Assembly (NCBI GenBank): GCA_029210865.1
Contig: JARGGE010000102.1
Location: forward strand, 1 to 8,564
DNA: 8,564 nt
From: Trueperaceae bacterium
Lineage (GTDB): Bacteria; Deinococcota; Deinococci; Deinococcales; Trueperaceae
Reading direction: 5' to 3'
The translations under genes were made by a program, and so were the position numbers. Of this stretch, positions 1-5,774 are shown in pieces. Numbering within the stretch: the stretch's first letter is position 1; every line of letters begins with the position of its first letter. The notes beneath the pieces are model-generated. The model saw only the letters and a program-made list of their open reading frames with translations. It had not been told where the DNA came from and did no database searches.

Positions 1-942
1 GAAGTACTCCGCGAGGGTGATGCCCGTGTAGATCGAGGCTTCACGCGCCGCCACCGGCATGTTCGAAGTGTTCGCGATCAGCACCGTGCGCTGCATGAGC
101 GGGTTGCCGGTCTTGGGGTCCTCGAGCTCGGGGAACTCGATGAGCACGTCGGTCATCTCGTTGCCGCGCTCGCCGCAGCCGACGTAGACGACGATGTCGG
201 CCGAGCCGAACTTCGCCACCGACTGCTGGGTGACCGTCTTACCCGAACCGAACGGCCCCGGGATCGCGGCGGTGCCGCCCATCGTCAGCGGGAAGAGCAC
301 GTCGAGGATGCGCATGCCGGTGAGGAACGGCGTGACCGGGTCGAGCTTCTTCGCCACCGGCCGCGGCTGGCGCACCGGCCAGGCGTGCATCATGCGCAGC
401 TCGGTGCCGTCCTCGAGCGTCGCGACGACGTCCTCGACGGTGTACTCGCCGGCCGGCGCGATCGTCTTAATCGTGCCCTGGACGCCCGGAGGGACCAGGA
501 TCTTGTGCGTGAAGGTGAACTCGGGGACGGTGCCGATCGACTGGCCGCCGGCGACCACGTCGCCGACCTTGGCCGTGGGCGTGAAGGCCCAGGTCGCCTC
601 GCGCGACAGCGACGCGACGGTGATGCCGCGGTCGATGTACGTGCCCGAGGCCTGCTGGATCTTGTCGAGCGGGCGCTGGATCCCGTCGAAGATGCCGTTG
701 AGCATCCCGGGCCCGAGCTCGACGGCCAGCGGGAGCCCGGTCGAGACGACCGGCTCGCCGACCTTGAGGCCGGCGGTGTCCTCGTAGACCTGGACGAACG
801 CCGTCTCGCCGTCGAGCCGGATGATCTCGCCGACGAGGTTCTCGTCGCCCACCCGCACGATGTCGTACATGCGGGCGCCCATCATGCCCTCGGCGATCAC
901 GGCCGGGCCGGAGATGCGTTGGATCTTGCCTTCGATGGCCAT
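1..942 (-). CDS. atpA: V/A-type ATP synthase catalytic subunit A (partial, N-terminal 314 codons)
   Basis: Catalytic nucleotide-binding subunit of the V/A-type ATPase; three copies alternate with subunit B in the cytoplasmic V1/A1 head and make or hydrolyse ATP. The frame opens with MAIEGKIQRISGPAVIAEGM, the usual N-terminal beta-barrel of this family. The non-homologous bulge region follows, then WPVR at residues 188-191. The P-loop GPFGSGKT is at residues 229-236 (Lys235, Thr236), and the catalytic GER loop at residues 257-259 lies inside GCGERGNEM. The ATG at 942-940 has a GGAGG 4 nt upstream. The gene is intact in what is visible but runs off the window at base 1 after an exact codon; the Thermus protein is about 580 residues, so roughly half is missing. 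It is separated from subunit F by 84 nt, the largest gap inside this operon, and that gap can form a stem-loop. The identification is secure. Confidence 0.97.
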   Translation of the reverse strand, partial: MAIEGKIQRISGPAVIAEGMMGARMYDIVRVGDENLVGEIIRLDGETAFVQVYEDTAGLKVGEPVVSTGLPLAVELGPGMLNGIFDGIQRPLDKIQQASGTYIDRGITVASLSREATWAFTPTAKVGDVVAGGQSIGTVPEFTFTHKILVPPGVQGTIKTIAPAGEYTVEDVVATLEDGTELRMMHAWPVRQPRPVAKKLDPVTPFLTGMRILDVLFPLTMGGTAAIPGPFGSGKTVTQQSVAKFGSADIVVYVGCGERGNEMTDVLIEFPELEDPKTGNPLMQRTVLIANTSNMPVAAREASIYTGITLAEYF

Positions 943-1026
943 GAAGCCTCCGTTGCTTCGGTTCGGTGGCGCGGGGCGCCAACACAGGTGGCGCTGCGCG
1001 CCGGCGGTTGGCGCCGAGCGCCAGCC
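943..1026 (-). promoter_or_regulatory. Intercistronic stem-loop between subunits F and A
   Basis: This 84-nt spacer is unlike the other junctions of the operon, which overlap or are under 7 nt. It contains a perfect 9-bp inverted repeat, ggcgccaac at 975-983 and gttggcgcc at 1007-1015. The 23-nt loop carries a second 5-bp hairpin (ggcgc 990-994, gcgcc 998-1002). No T-run follows on the minus strand, so it is not an intrinsic terminator. The Shine-Dalgarno sequence of subunit A (GGAGG, 951-947) lies outside the stem. It could act as an mRNA processing or stability element that adjusts A output; that role is inference. Confidence 0.45.
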
Positions 1027-1353
1027 TCAGTCGAGCTTGATGTCGAACCCGATCGCGCTGCGGACCAGGTCCTTCATGTACGCGGTGGCGTCGGCCTCGT
1101 GATCGAACGCGGCCGAGAGCCCCGGCATGGGGAGCAGCACGGGCAGGTCGCGACCACGCATGGCGCGCTCCATGGAGCGGACCGGATCGGGCACGAGCCC
1201 TTCGTCGACGACGACGAGTCCGTACCCGTCCCCGGTCACCACCGCCTCGAGGTCGTGCACCGCGGTCTCGGCCGTGGTGACGAGGGTCTCGACGCCGGCG
1301 AGCCGGAAGCCGATCGCGGTCTCTGCGTCGGTGACGACCAGCACCTTATGCAT
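1027..1353 (-). CDS. atpF: V/A-type ATP synthase subunit F
   Basis: Small central-stalk subunit of the V1/A1 sector that binds subunit D and modulates ATP hydrolysis. The 108-residue length is normal for the family. The N-terminus (MHKVLVVTDAETAIGFRLAG) shows the Rossmann-like beta strand followed by the conserved TDAxTAxGFRLAG segment. A second strand, GLVVVDEGL, lies at residues 45-53, and the tail ends IGFDIKLD, as in other prokaryotic F subunits. The ATG at 1353-1351 lies inside the end of subunit C: the C stop codon TAA at 1348-1346 gives an 8-nt overlap, and an AAGGAG at 1366-1361, encoded within C, sits 7 nt before the ATG. This suggests translational coupling. The assignment rests on these motifs plus position between C and A. 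Confidence 0.95.
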   Translation of the reverse strand: MHKVLVVTDAETAIGFRLAGVETLVTTAETAVHDLEAVVTGDGYGLVVVDEGLVPDPVRSMERAMRGRDLPVLLPMPGLSAAFDHEADATAYMKDLVRSAIGFDIKLD

Positions 1354-2365
1354 CGCCGAGCTCCTTCGCGAGCGCCGCTCGCGGCACGCCGTAGAAGGTG
1401 CCGCGCGCGATGAGCCGCAGCCGCGCCGCCTCCTGCTCCTTGCGGCGCAGGTAGTCGACGACGAGCCCGATGTCGAGGGGGTCGTGGCCGAGGCGCCGCG
1501 CCTGCTGATCGAGGACGCCGCGCAGGCGCTCGTCGACCTCGCTCATACCGCTCGCATCCGCCAGCGCCGCGAAGGGTCCCCGCAGCGCGGGCAGCGGCGT
1601 CCCGATCGGTTGGGTGGCCAGCTCGAGGAAGGTCGAGGCAGCGACCATCCGCCCCCCCGGAACGAAGAAGCGGGTGACGTCGAGCGCCCGGCCACGCAGC
1701 TTGAGCGCGGTGCGGACGTTCGTGGCGTCGACCTCCGCGGCGACGTAGGCGCGGAAGGCCTCGGGCGCCGGCAGGCGCGCGGCATCGGCGCTCCAGCGCG
1801 CGTAGAACGCGCGGTCGAGTCCGACCTCGAAGGCGAGCAGGTCGCCGCCGTCCGCCAGGTAGCCCGCGACGCCCTTGCGGAACGCCTCGGCCAGCGGATG
1901 GCCGCTCAGCGCGAGCACCTGACCGGCGGCCGCCAGGTCGGTGGCCTCGGCCATGCCGCGCAGCGTCCGCTCCGACAGGTCGCCGGCGGGCAAGACGGCG
2001 TTCATGACCTCGTCGGCGCCGCGACCAGCGTGGCGCGCCCGCACGACCGCCTTCAGGTTCGCGAGGTCGTACCGGCGCAAGAGCAGCGCGATCAGGTCGC
2101 GCGGCGCCCCGTCGGCGTAGTCGAGGAGCGCCCGCGTGGTGCGCACGAAGCCACGGGCGATGGCGGCGTCGACCGTCGCCAGCCCGTCGCGCTCGCCCGT
2201 CGCTTGCGCCTCGTCGAGGTCGCGCCCGTAGGCGGTCTGGGACAGCGCCGACGTGAAGCCCGCGAACCCGGCCGCGTCCAGCTGCTCGGCCATGAAGCCG
2301 GGCGGCAGCAGCTTGGCGCGGAGGCCGCGCACGCGGGCGTTGAGGTAGCCGTAGGCCGCGGGCAC
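1346..2365 (-). CDS. atpC: V/A-type ATP synthase subunit C (d-type, central stalk to c-ring)
   Basis: Funnel-shaped subunit (eukaryotic V-ATPase subunit d) that links the central rotor DF to the membrane c-ring. The product is 339 residues, close to the roughly 320 of the Thermus protein. Family-like segments are YLNARVRGLRAKLL (7-20), LLLRRYDLANLKAVVRA (94-110), EVDATNVRTALKLRG (211-225) and the C-terminal DPLDIGLVVDYLRRKEQEA (295-313). The start is a GTG at 2365-2363, three nucleotides after the stop of subunit E; GGAGG at 2378-2374 lies 8 nt before it. I chose this start because it aligns with the short leader before YLNARVR in the Thermus protein as I recall it, and because no earlier start fits between the genes. 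The stop overlaps the start of subunit F. No transmembrane segment is visible, consistent with a peripheral subunit. Confidence 0.93.
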   Translation of the reverse strand: MPAAYGYLNARVRGLRAKLLPPGFMAEQLDAAGFAGFTSALSQTAYGRDLDEAQATGERDGLATVDAAIARGFVRTTRALLDYADGAPRDLIALLLRRYDLANLKAVVRARHAGRGADEVMNAVLPAGDLSERTLRGMAEATDLAAAGQVLALSGHPLAEAFRKGVAGYLADGGDLLAFEVGLDRAFYARWSADAARLPAPEAFRAYVAAEVDATNVRTALKLRGRALDVTRFFVPGGRMVAASTFLELATQPIGTPLPALRGPFAALADASGMSEVDERLRGVLDQQARRLGHDPLDIGLVVDYLRRKEQEAARLRLIARGTFYGVPRAALAKELGDA

Positions 2366-2368
2366 GGT

Positions 2369-2962
2369 TCAGGCCTCCGACGACGGGGCGAAGAGCGTCC
2401 GCGAGACCTGGGCGGCGAGGTCGCCCGCGAGCGCGTCGAGGCGCTCGCCGAGCGAGTTCTCGACCGTCGCCTGACCGCGGGTCGCGACGCGCACGCCGCC
2501 CTCGAGGTCGGTCGTGGCCGCGACCTCGGCGGACAGCCCGAGCGCCTTGGCGGCCTCGCGCACGGCCGCGACGTCGGCGGGCGCGGCGTGCACGGCCACC
2601 ACGTCGTCGGCGCCGACGGCGTCGACGGCCTCGGCGAGGAGCGCCCGCAGCACCGCAGGGTAGCGCTTGGCGTCGCCGCGAAGCGCGCCGAGCTCGGTGC
2701 GCACCGCGTCGAAGACCGCTTCCACGCCGGCGTGCTGGGCGCGCAGCTTCAGCGCCGCGGCCTCGAGCTGCGCCGCGCTCTGCGCGCGCACCAGGGTGGC
2801 GTCGCGCTGTGCGTCCGCCGCCCGGCGACGCTGGGCCAGGTGCTGCTCGGCCTCGGCGTTCGCCTCCGCGACGATCTCCGAGGCGCGCTGGCGCGCCTCG
2901 GAGAGCAGGGCCTCGATCTCGGCGCTCGCCTCACGGTCGAGCAGAGCCGATAGATCCGACAT
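2369..2962 (-). CDS. atpE: V/A-type ATP synthase subunit E (peripheral stalk)
   Basis: Peripheral-stalk subunit that pairs with the G/H-type coiled-coil protein and ties the catalytic head to membrane subunit I. The product is 197 residues, a normal length. Residues 1-90 form an Ala/Glu/Arg-rich helix with coiled-coil character. From about residue 100 a globular domain follows, ending with the conserved segment VENSLGERL at 168-176. The N-terminus, MSDLSALLDREASAEIEALL, resembles the Thermus E protein as I recall it. The ATG at 2962-2960 follows the c-subunit stop by 6 nt, and a GAGGA overlapping that stop can act as Shine-Dalgarno sequence. The next gene, C, starts 3 nt after the stop. The identification is supported by both sequence and operon position. 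Confidence 0.93.
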   Translation of the reverse strand: MSDLSALLDREASAEIEALLSEARQRASEIVAEANAEAEQHLAQRRRAADAQRDATLVRAQSAAQLEAAALKLRAQHAGVEAVFDAVRTELGALRGDAKRYPAVLRALLAEAVDAVGADDVVAVHAAPADVAAVREAAKALGLSAEVAATTDLEGGVRVATRGQATVENSLGERLDALAGDLAAQVSRTLFAPSSEA

Positions 2963-2968
2963 GGGTCC

Positions 2969-3271
2969 TCAGCCGATCTGGCCGTTGAGGAAGAACGCGA
3001 TGACGAAGCCGAAGATGATCAGCGTCTCGGGAATGACCAGGTAGATCAGGATCTGACCGAAGGCCTGGGGGCGCTCCGCGAGGACGCCGGCTCCGGCGGA
3101 ACCGATGGCGGCCATCGCGATGGCGACGGCGATGGCCGAGATCCCGATCGCGAGGGCGGCGCCGATGGCGACCATACCGTCGCCGATCGTGAGGCCGTTC
3201 TGCGCGAACGCGAGGCCGGCAGTGAGGGCGAGGAGGGTGGTGAGACCGAAAACGCGCTGAACCTGCTTCAT
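2969..3271 (-). CDS. atpK: V/A-type ATP synthase membrane rotor subunit c (K/L), precursor form
   Basis: Proteolipid that forms the ion-carrying c-ring. The 100-residue product begins with a typical signal peptide: MKQVQRVF, a hydrophobic core TTLLALTAGL, then AFA-Q at residues 21-24, a good signal peptidase I site after Ala23. The mature part is a single hairpin. Helix 1 (about 33-58) is rich in Gly/Ala and ends in GSAGAG; a short polar loop ERPQ follows; helix 2 (about 71-95) holds the ion-binding carboxylate Glu82 in IPETLIIFG. This is an 8-kDa-type c subunit, not the duplicated 16-kDa form. The ATG at 3271-3269 overlaps the stop of subunit I (ATGA), and a strong GGAGG at 3282-3278 lies 6 nt upstream, suiting a subunit needed in many copies. 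Proton use is likelier than sodium, but I cannot settle this from sequence. Confidence 0.95.
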   Translation of the reverse strand: MKQVQRVFGLTTLLALTAGLAFAQNGLTIGDGMVAIGAALAIGISAIAVAIAMAAIGSAGAGVLAERPQAFGQILIYLVIPETLIIFGFVIAFFLNGQIG

Positions 3272-5259
3272 GACTTTCCTCCAAGGAGCTTGAACGGCTC
3301 GAACGGCCGTCCGGACGCTTCGTAGAAGCCGAACTTCGTGAAGAACTCGACATACTGCAGACGCAAGGGCTGCAGCGTATGCCCGATCATCGTGAGGGCG
3401 AGCGCGACCAGGTGCACCAGCAGCGCCACCGCGATCCCGAGGATGGGACCGATGATGGGGAGGGTGCCGGACACCGCGAAGCCCAGGTTGGTGGCCAGCG
3501 CGGCGACCAGGGCCGCCGACAGGCCGACCGCGAACAGTCGGAGGTAGCTGAGGATGTTGCCGGAGTTGGAGATGAGCTCGACGAGCATGAGCGGCATCTT
3601 GGCGAGCACCGCGCAGATCAGGAAGACCACGAAGCCGATCGCGACGACGCCGTTGACCACCGGGTTGAGGCCATCGGTGAGGAACGCCGCGGCGAAGATG
3701 ACGATCGCGGCGATGCCGGCGAACATGCCGACGCCTTCGTAGACGTGCTTCATGTCGTTGTGCCGGAACCCGTACACGGCGCGGATCACCCATCCACCGA
3801 GCACCTGCAGCACGCCGAACCCGATCGACAGCAGGAGCAGCGGGGTGAACACCTCGACCCGGAAGAGCAGGATCTCGATGAGGCCGTAGCCGGGGTCGTG
3901 GTGCAGCGTCGTGTAGAAGATCGGCCGCCCCTTGGGCCAGTACTCCAGGAAGTTGCCGAAGAACTCGCCGTAGACGTACCCCCAGACGATCGACCAGCCG
4001 GCGGCCCAGAAGATCACCGTCGAGATGGGCTTGAGCGCCTGCGGCTTGATGACGATGCCCAGCGGACCGAGCGAGAGCGACCGGCCGGCCTGCCCGCGGC
4101 GGCGCATGAACCAGGCGATGCCGGCGAACATGAGGCCGAAGCCGATGTCGCCCACGACGATGCCGAAGAAGAGCGGGAAGAAGACGGCGAGGGTCCAGGT
4201 GGGGTCGAACGAGCCGTACGCCGGCGGCGCGAAGAGCGAGAGCAGCCCCTGGAAGGGGCGCACCCACGGGGCGTTCTGGAGCTGGACCGGGGCGTCGTGG
4301 TCGTGGTGCTCGTCGGCGGGGCGATGGCGCACCTGCACGTCGTCGCCGAACTGCTTGCGGAGCGCCTCGACGACCCGCGGCCGGTCGGCCGAGGGCACCC
4401 AGCCCTTGAGCGCGAAGGCGTACGAGCCCTCGACGAGGTCGAGCATCCGCTCGAGCCGCGCCTGGTGGTTGCGCGCCGTGAGGCGCAGCGCCTTGAGCCG
4501 CGGACCGTGCTGGAGCGCGAGCTTGTCGAGCTCCTCGGCGATCGCCGCGCGGCGCTTCGGGAGCGCCTGGTAGCGCTCCTCCATGGTGTGCACCGCCTTG
4601 GCGGTGCCCAACGCACGGTAGCGCTCGGGCAGCTGGATCTCGGCGAGGCCGTGCTTCGCGAGGGCGGCGCGCAGCGCCGTCGCCTCGGCGCGCGGGACGG
4701 CGACGACGAGCAGCGTCTGCTTGCCGCGCGGCCGCGTCTCGAAGGCCACGTGCCCGTCGAGGCTGGCGCGCAGGTCGGCGCTGACCGCCTCGACGGCCTC
4801 GCTGCCGACGAGCGTGGCGGCGCCGTAGAGGTAGCGGCTCGACTCGAGCTGGGCGAGGGTCGGCGCGAGGTCCCGGAAGACCGGCAGGTGCGCTTCGATG
4901 ACGGCGAGCTCGTCGGCGACCGCCGCGCGCTCGGCGAGGAGCGCGTCGACCTGGTCGCCCACCGCGTCGATGCGCTCCGCGACGCTGGCGGCGTCGACGG
5001 GCAGGTCGCCCTTGCCCGAGACCGGCACCTCGTCCCCGACGCCCAACGCCTCGAGCAAGAAGGTGCTGCGGCCGACGGCGCGGTCCCAGTTCGCCTTGCG
5101 CTCGAGGTCGACTTCGCTGGGTTGGAAGCGCCGGAGCCCCTCGTCGCCCGGGTCGAGGCGGTCGACCTGCACGACCCCGAGGCTCTGGAGCGAGACCAAC
5201 ACGTCCTGGACGGACCGCTTGCGGCCGACCAGGAGCAGCTGGTCCATGGGGGTGATCAC
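3268..5259 (-). CDS. atpI: V/A-type ATP synthase subunit I (a-type stator)
   Basis: Large membrane subunit holding the two half-channels facing the c-ring; its N-terminal cytoplasmic arm anchors the peripheral stalks. The product is 663 residues, a normal length. Residues 1-340 are soluble, with long helical stretches around 90-125 and 225-275. From about 354 onward come multiple hydrophobic segments (roughly 354-385, 415-440, 465-495, 508-528, 536-556, 570-592, 600-628). The essential arginine of the a subunit is visible as Arg574 in SYLRLFAVGL (571-580), and a second conserved arginine is Arg633 in LQPLRLQYVEF; these correspond to yeast Vph1 Arg735 and Arg799. The GTG start at 5259-5257 overlaps the preceding stop as GTGA. 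I prefer it to the in-frame ATG at 5247 because MITPMDQLLLVG matches the N-terminus of the Thermus I protein as I recall it. A His-rich DEHHDHD (316-322) joins the soluble and membrane halves. Confidence 0.96.
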   Translation of the reverse strand: MITPMDQLLLVGRKRSVQDVLVSLQSLGVVQVDRLDPGDEGLRRFQPSEVDLERKANWDRAVGRSTFLLEALGVGDEVPVSGKGDLPVDAASVAERIDAVGDQVDALLAERAAVADELAVIEAHLPVFRDLAPTLAQLESSRYLYGAATLVGSEAVEAVSADLRASLDGHVAFETRPRGKQTLLVVAVPRAEATALRAALAKHGLAEIQLPERYRALGTAKAVHTMEERYQALPKRRAAIAEELDKLALQHGPRLKALRLTARNHQARLERMLDLVEGSYAFALKGWVPSADRPRVVEALRKQFGDDVQVRHRPADEHHDHDAPVQLQNAPWVRPFQGLLSLFAPPAYGSFDPTWTLAVFFPLFFGIVVGDIGFGLMFAGIAWFMRRRGQAGRSLSLGPLGIVIKPQALKPISTVIFWAAGWSIVWGYVYGEFFGNFLEYWPKGRPIFYTTLHHDPGYGLIEILLFRVEVFTPLLLLSIGFGVLQVLGGWVIRAVYGFRHNDMKHVYEGVGMFAGIAAIVIFAAAFLTDGLNPVVNGVVAIGFVVFLICAVLAKMPLMLVELISNSGNILSYLRLFAVGLSAALVAALATNLGFAVSGTLPIIGPILGIAVALLVHLVALALTMIGHTLQPLRLQYVEFFTKFGFYEASGRPFEPFKLLGGKS

Positions 5260-5576
5260 GGCAGGACCTGCTCCATCACCAGTTTGACGGCCGCGTCGCG
5301 CCGCGCCTTGGCTTGCGCCTCGAGGTCGGCGACCTCGCCGCGCGCCGCGTCGACGATCGCGCGCCGGGCAGCCTCGGCCTCCTCGGTGGCGCGCTCGGAC
5401 GCCTCGCGCCCGTGGGCTTCGGCGTCGCGCCGCGCGCGCTCGACGGCCTCATGGGCCTCGGCACGCGCCTGAGCGACGATGCGCTCGGCCTCGGCGCGAG
5501 CCTCCTCGACCTTGCCGGCCACGGTCTTCTCGTGGTGGATCAGGTCCTGGAGGAGTGGATCTCGTGGAGCTTCCAA
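5256..5576 (-). CDS. V/A-type ATP synthase peripheral-stalk coiled-coil subunit (G/H type)
   Basis: First gene of the ATPase operon. Using the TTG at 5576-5574 as start gives 106 residues, the expected size for the prokaryotic stalk partner of subunit E. The protein is almost wholly Ala/Glu/Arg heptad-like helix (for example KVEEARAEAERIVAQARAEA) with no globular domain, and would form a right- or left-handed coiled coil with E. I chose TTG because a perfect AAGGAGG at 5588-5582 lies 5 nt upstream. The frame is open further upstream to an ATG at 5711, but that ATG overlaps the promoter -10 box, and the extension reads through the terminator hairpin and T-run. The stop TGA overlaps the GTG start of subunit I. 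Assignment to the family relies on composition, size and position more than on specific motifs, as such stalk proteins diverge quickly. Confidence 0.85.
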   Translation of the reverse strand: MEAPRDPLLQDLIHHEKTVAGKVEEARAEAERIVAQARAEAHEAVERARRDAEAHGREASERATEEAEAARRAIVDAARGEVADLEAQAKARRDAAVKLVMEQVLP

Positions 5577-5701
5577 GCGGCCCTCCTTCTCGACACACGA
5601 CCGCGCGGCGGAACGTCGCACGGGGTCATCACGGGGATTGCGATCGACGAGGCACAAAAAAACGCGCAGTGACCGGCGTTCTGGCGCCTCACGCGCTGCA
5701 T
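5540..5701 (-). CDS. Possible leaderless upstream ORF in the ATPase leader (53 codons)
   Basis: An ATG at 5701-5699 lies 5 nt downstream of the -10 box of the predicted ATPase promoter, so a transcript could begin on or next to this start codon. Leaderless starts of this geometry are common in Deinococcota. The frame begins MQRVRRQNAGHCAFFCASS and runs 53 codons through the terminator hairpin and T-run (the T-run encodes Phe-Phe-Cys). It continues past the TTG start of the stalk subunit in another frame and stops at 5542-5540. It has no Shine-Dalgarno sequence. I recognise no protein family. It may be a regulatory leader peptide, or simply an open frame by chance in GC-rich DNA; conservation in relatives would decide. 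Confidence 0.3.
   Translation of the reverse strand: MQRVRRQNAGHCAFFCASSIAIPVMTPCDVPPRGRVSRRRAAWKLHEIHSSRT
5656..5696 (-). terminator. Rho-independent terminator, probable attenuator of the ATPase operon
   Basis: On the minus strand a 12-bp stem forms from three helices: GCGC (5696-5693) with GCGC (5667-5664), GTGA (5692-5689) with TCAC (5672-5669), and GGCG (5688-5685) with CGCC (5678-5675). The loop is CCAGAA; there is a single bulged T at 5668 and a GG bulge at 5674-5673. One G and then seven T residues (5662-5656) follow. This is a classic intrinsic terminator. It lies about 80 nt after the dnaG stop, so it can end that transcript. It also lies downstream of the promoter at 5736-5707, so any ATPase transcript from that promoter meets it within its first 45 nt or so. 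Confidence 0.75.
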
Positions 5702-5706
5702 CGCCG

Positions 5707-5736
5707 AGCATAGCAGCGGGCCTCGCGGCGTGTCAA
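5707..5736 (-). promoter_or_regulatory. Sigma-70/sigma-A type promoter for the ATPase operon
   Basis: Perfect -35 TTGACA (5736-5731), an 18-nt spacer, and -10 TATGCT (5712-5707) preceded by TGC, which makes an extended -10. The likely start is at 5701-5700, giving a leader of about 125 nt before the TTG start of the stalk subunit. It begins 38 nt after the dnaG stop. No TA dinucleotide exists between the terminator T-run and the stalk-gene start, so I see no alternative TANNNT -10 box closer to the operon. Confidence 0.75.
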
Positions 5737-5774
5737 TGGAAACGGGGCCCCTCGCCGGCGCCCTCTGGTCCGCC

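Noticed and set aside
943..1026. Intrinsic terminator between subunits F and A
   Set aside because: The inverted repeat is followed by no T-run on the minus strand, and subunit A continues the operon directly.
1127..2953. A 608-codon plus-strand frame opposite subunits F, C and E
   Set aside because: All three minus-strand genes are well supported; the antisense product is repetitive in Arg, Gly, Glu and Val and reflects codon-position GC bias.
2969..4267. A 432-codon minus-strand frame that would fuse a long extension to the c subunit
   Set aside because: The extension is an out-of-frame reading of subunit I. The c subunit has its own ATG at 3271 with a GGAGG and a signal peptide, overlapping the subunit I stop.
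3379..5472. A 697-codon open frame on the plus strand, opposite subunit I and the stalk subunit
   Set aside because: It mirrors the codon phase of the real genes; the product is a low-complexity Arg/Glu/Gly/Asp-rich chain with no recognisable domain, typical of antisense frames in very GC-rich DNA.
5577..5711. N-terminal extension of the stalk subunit to ATG 5711
   Set aside because: It would start within the -10 box and read through the hairpin and T-run, adding 45 residues with no helical character; TTG 5576 has a perfect AAGGAGG 5 nt upstream.
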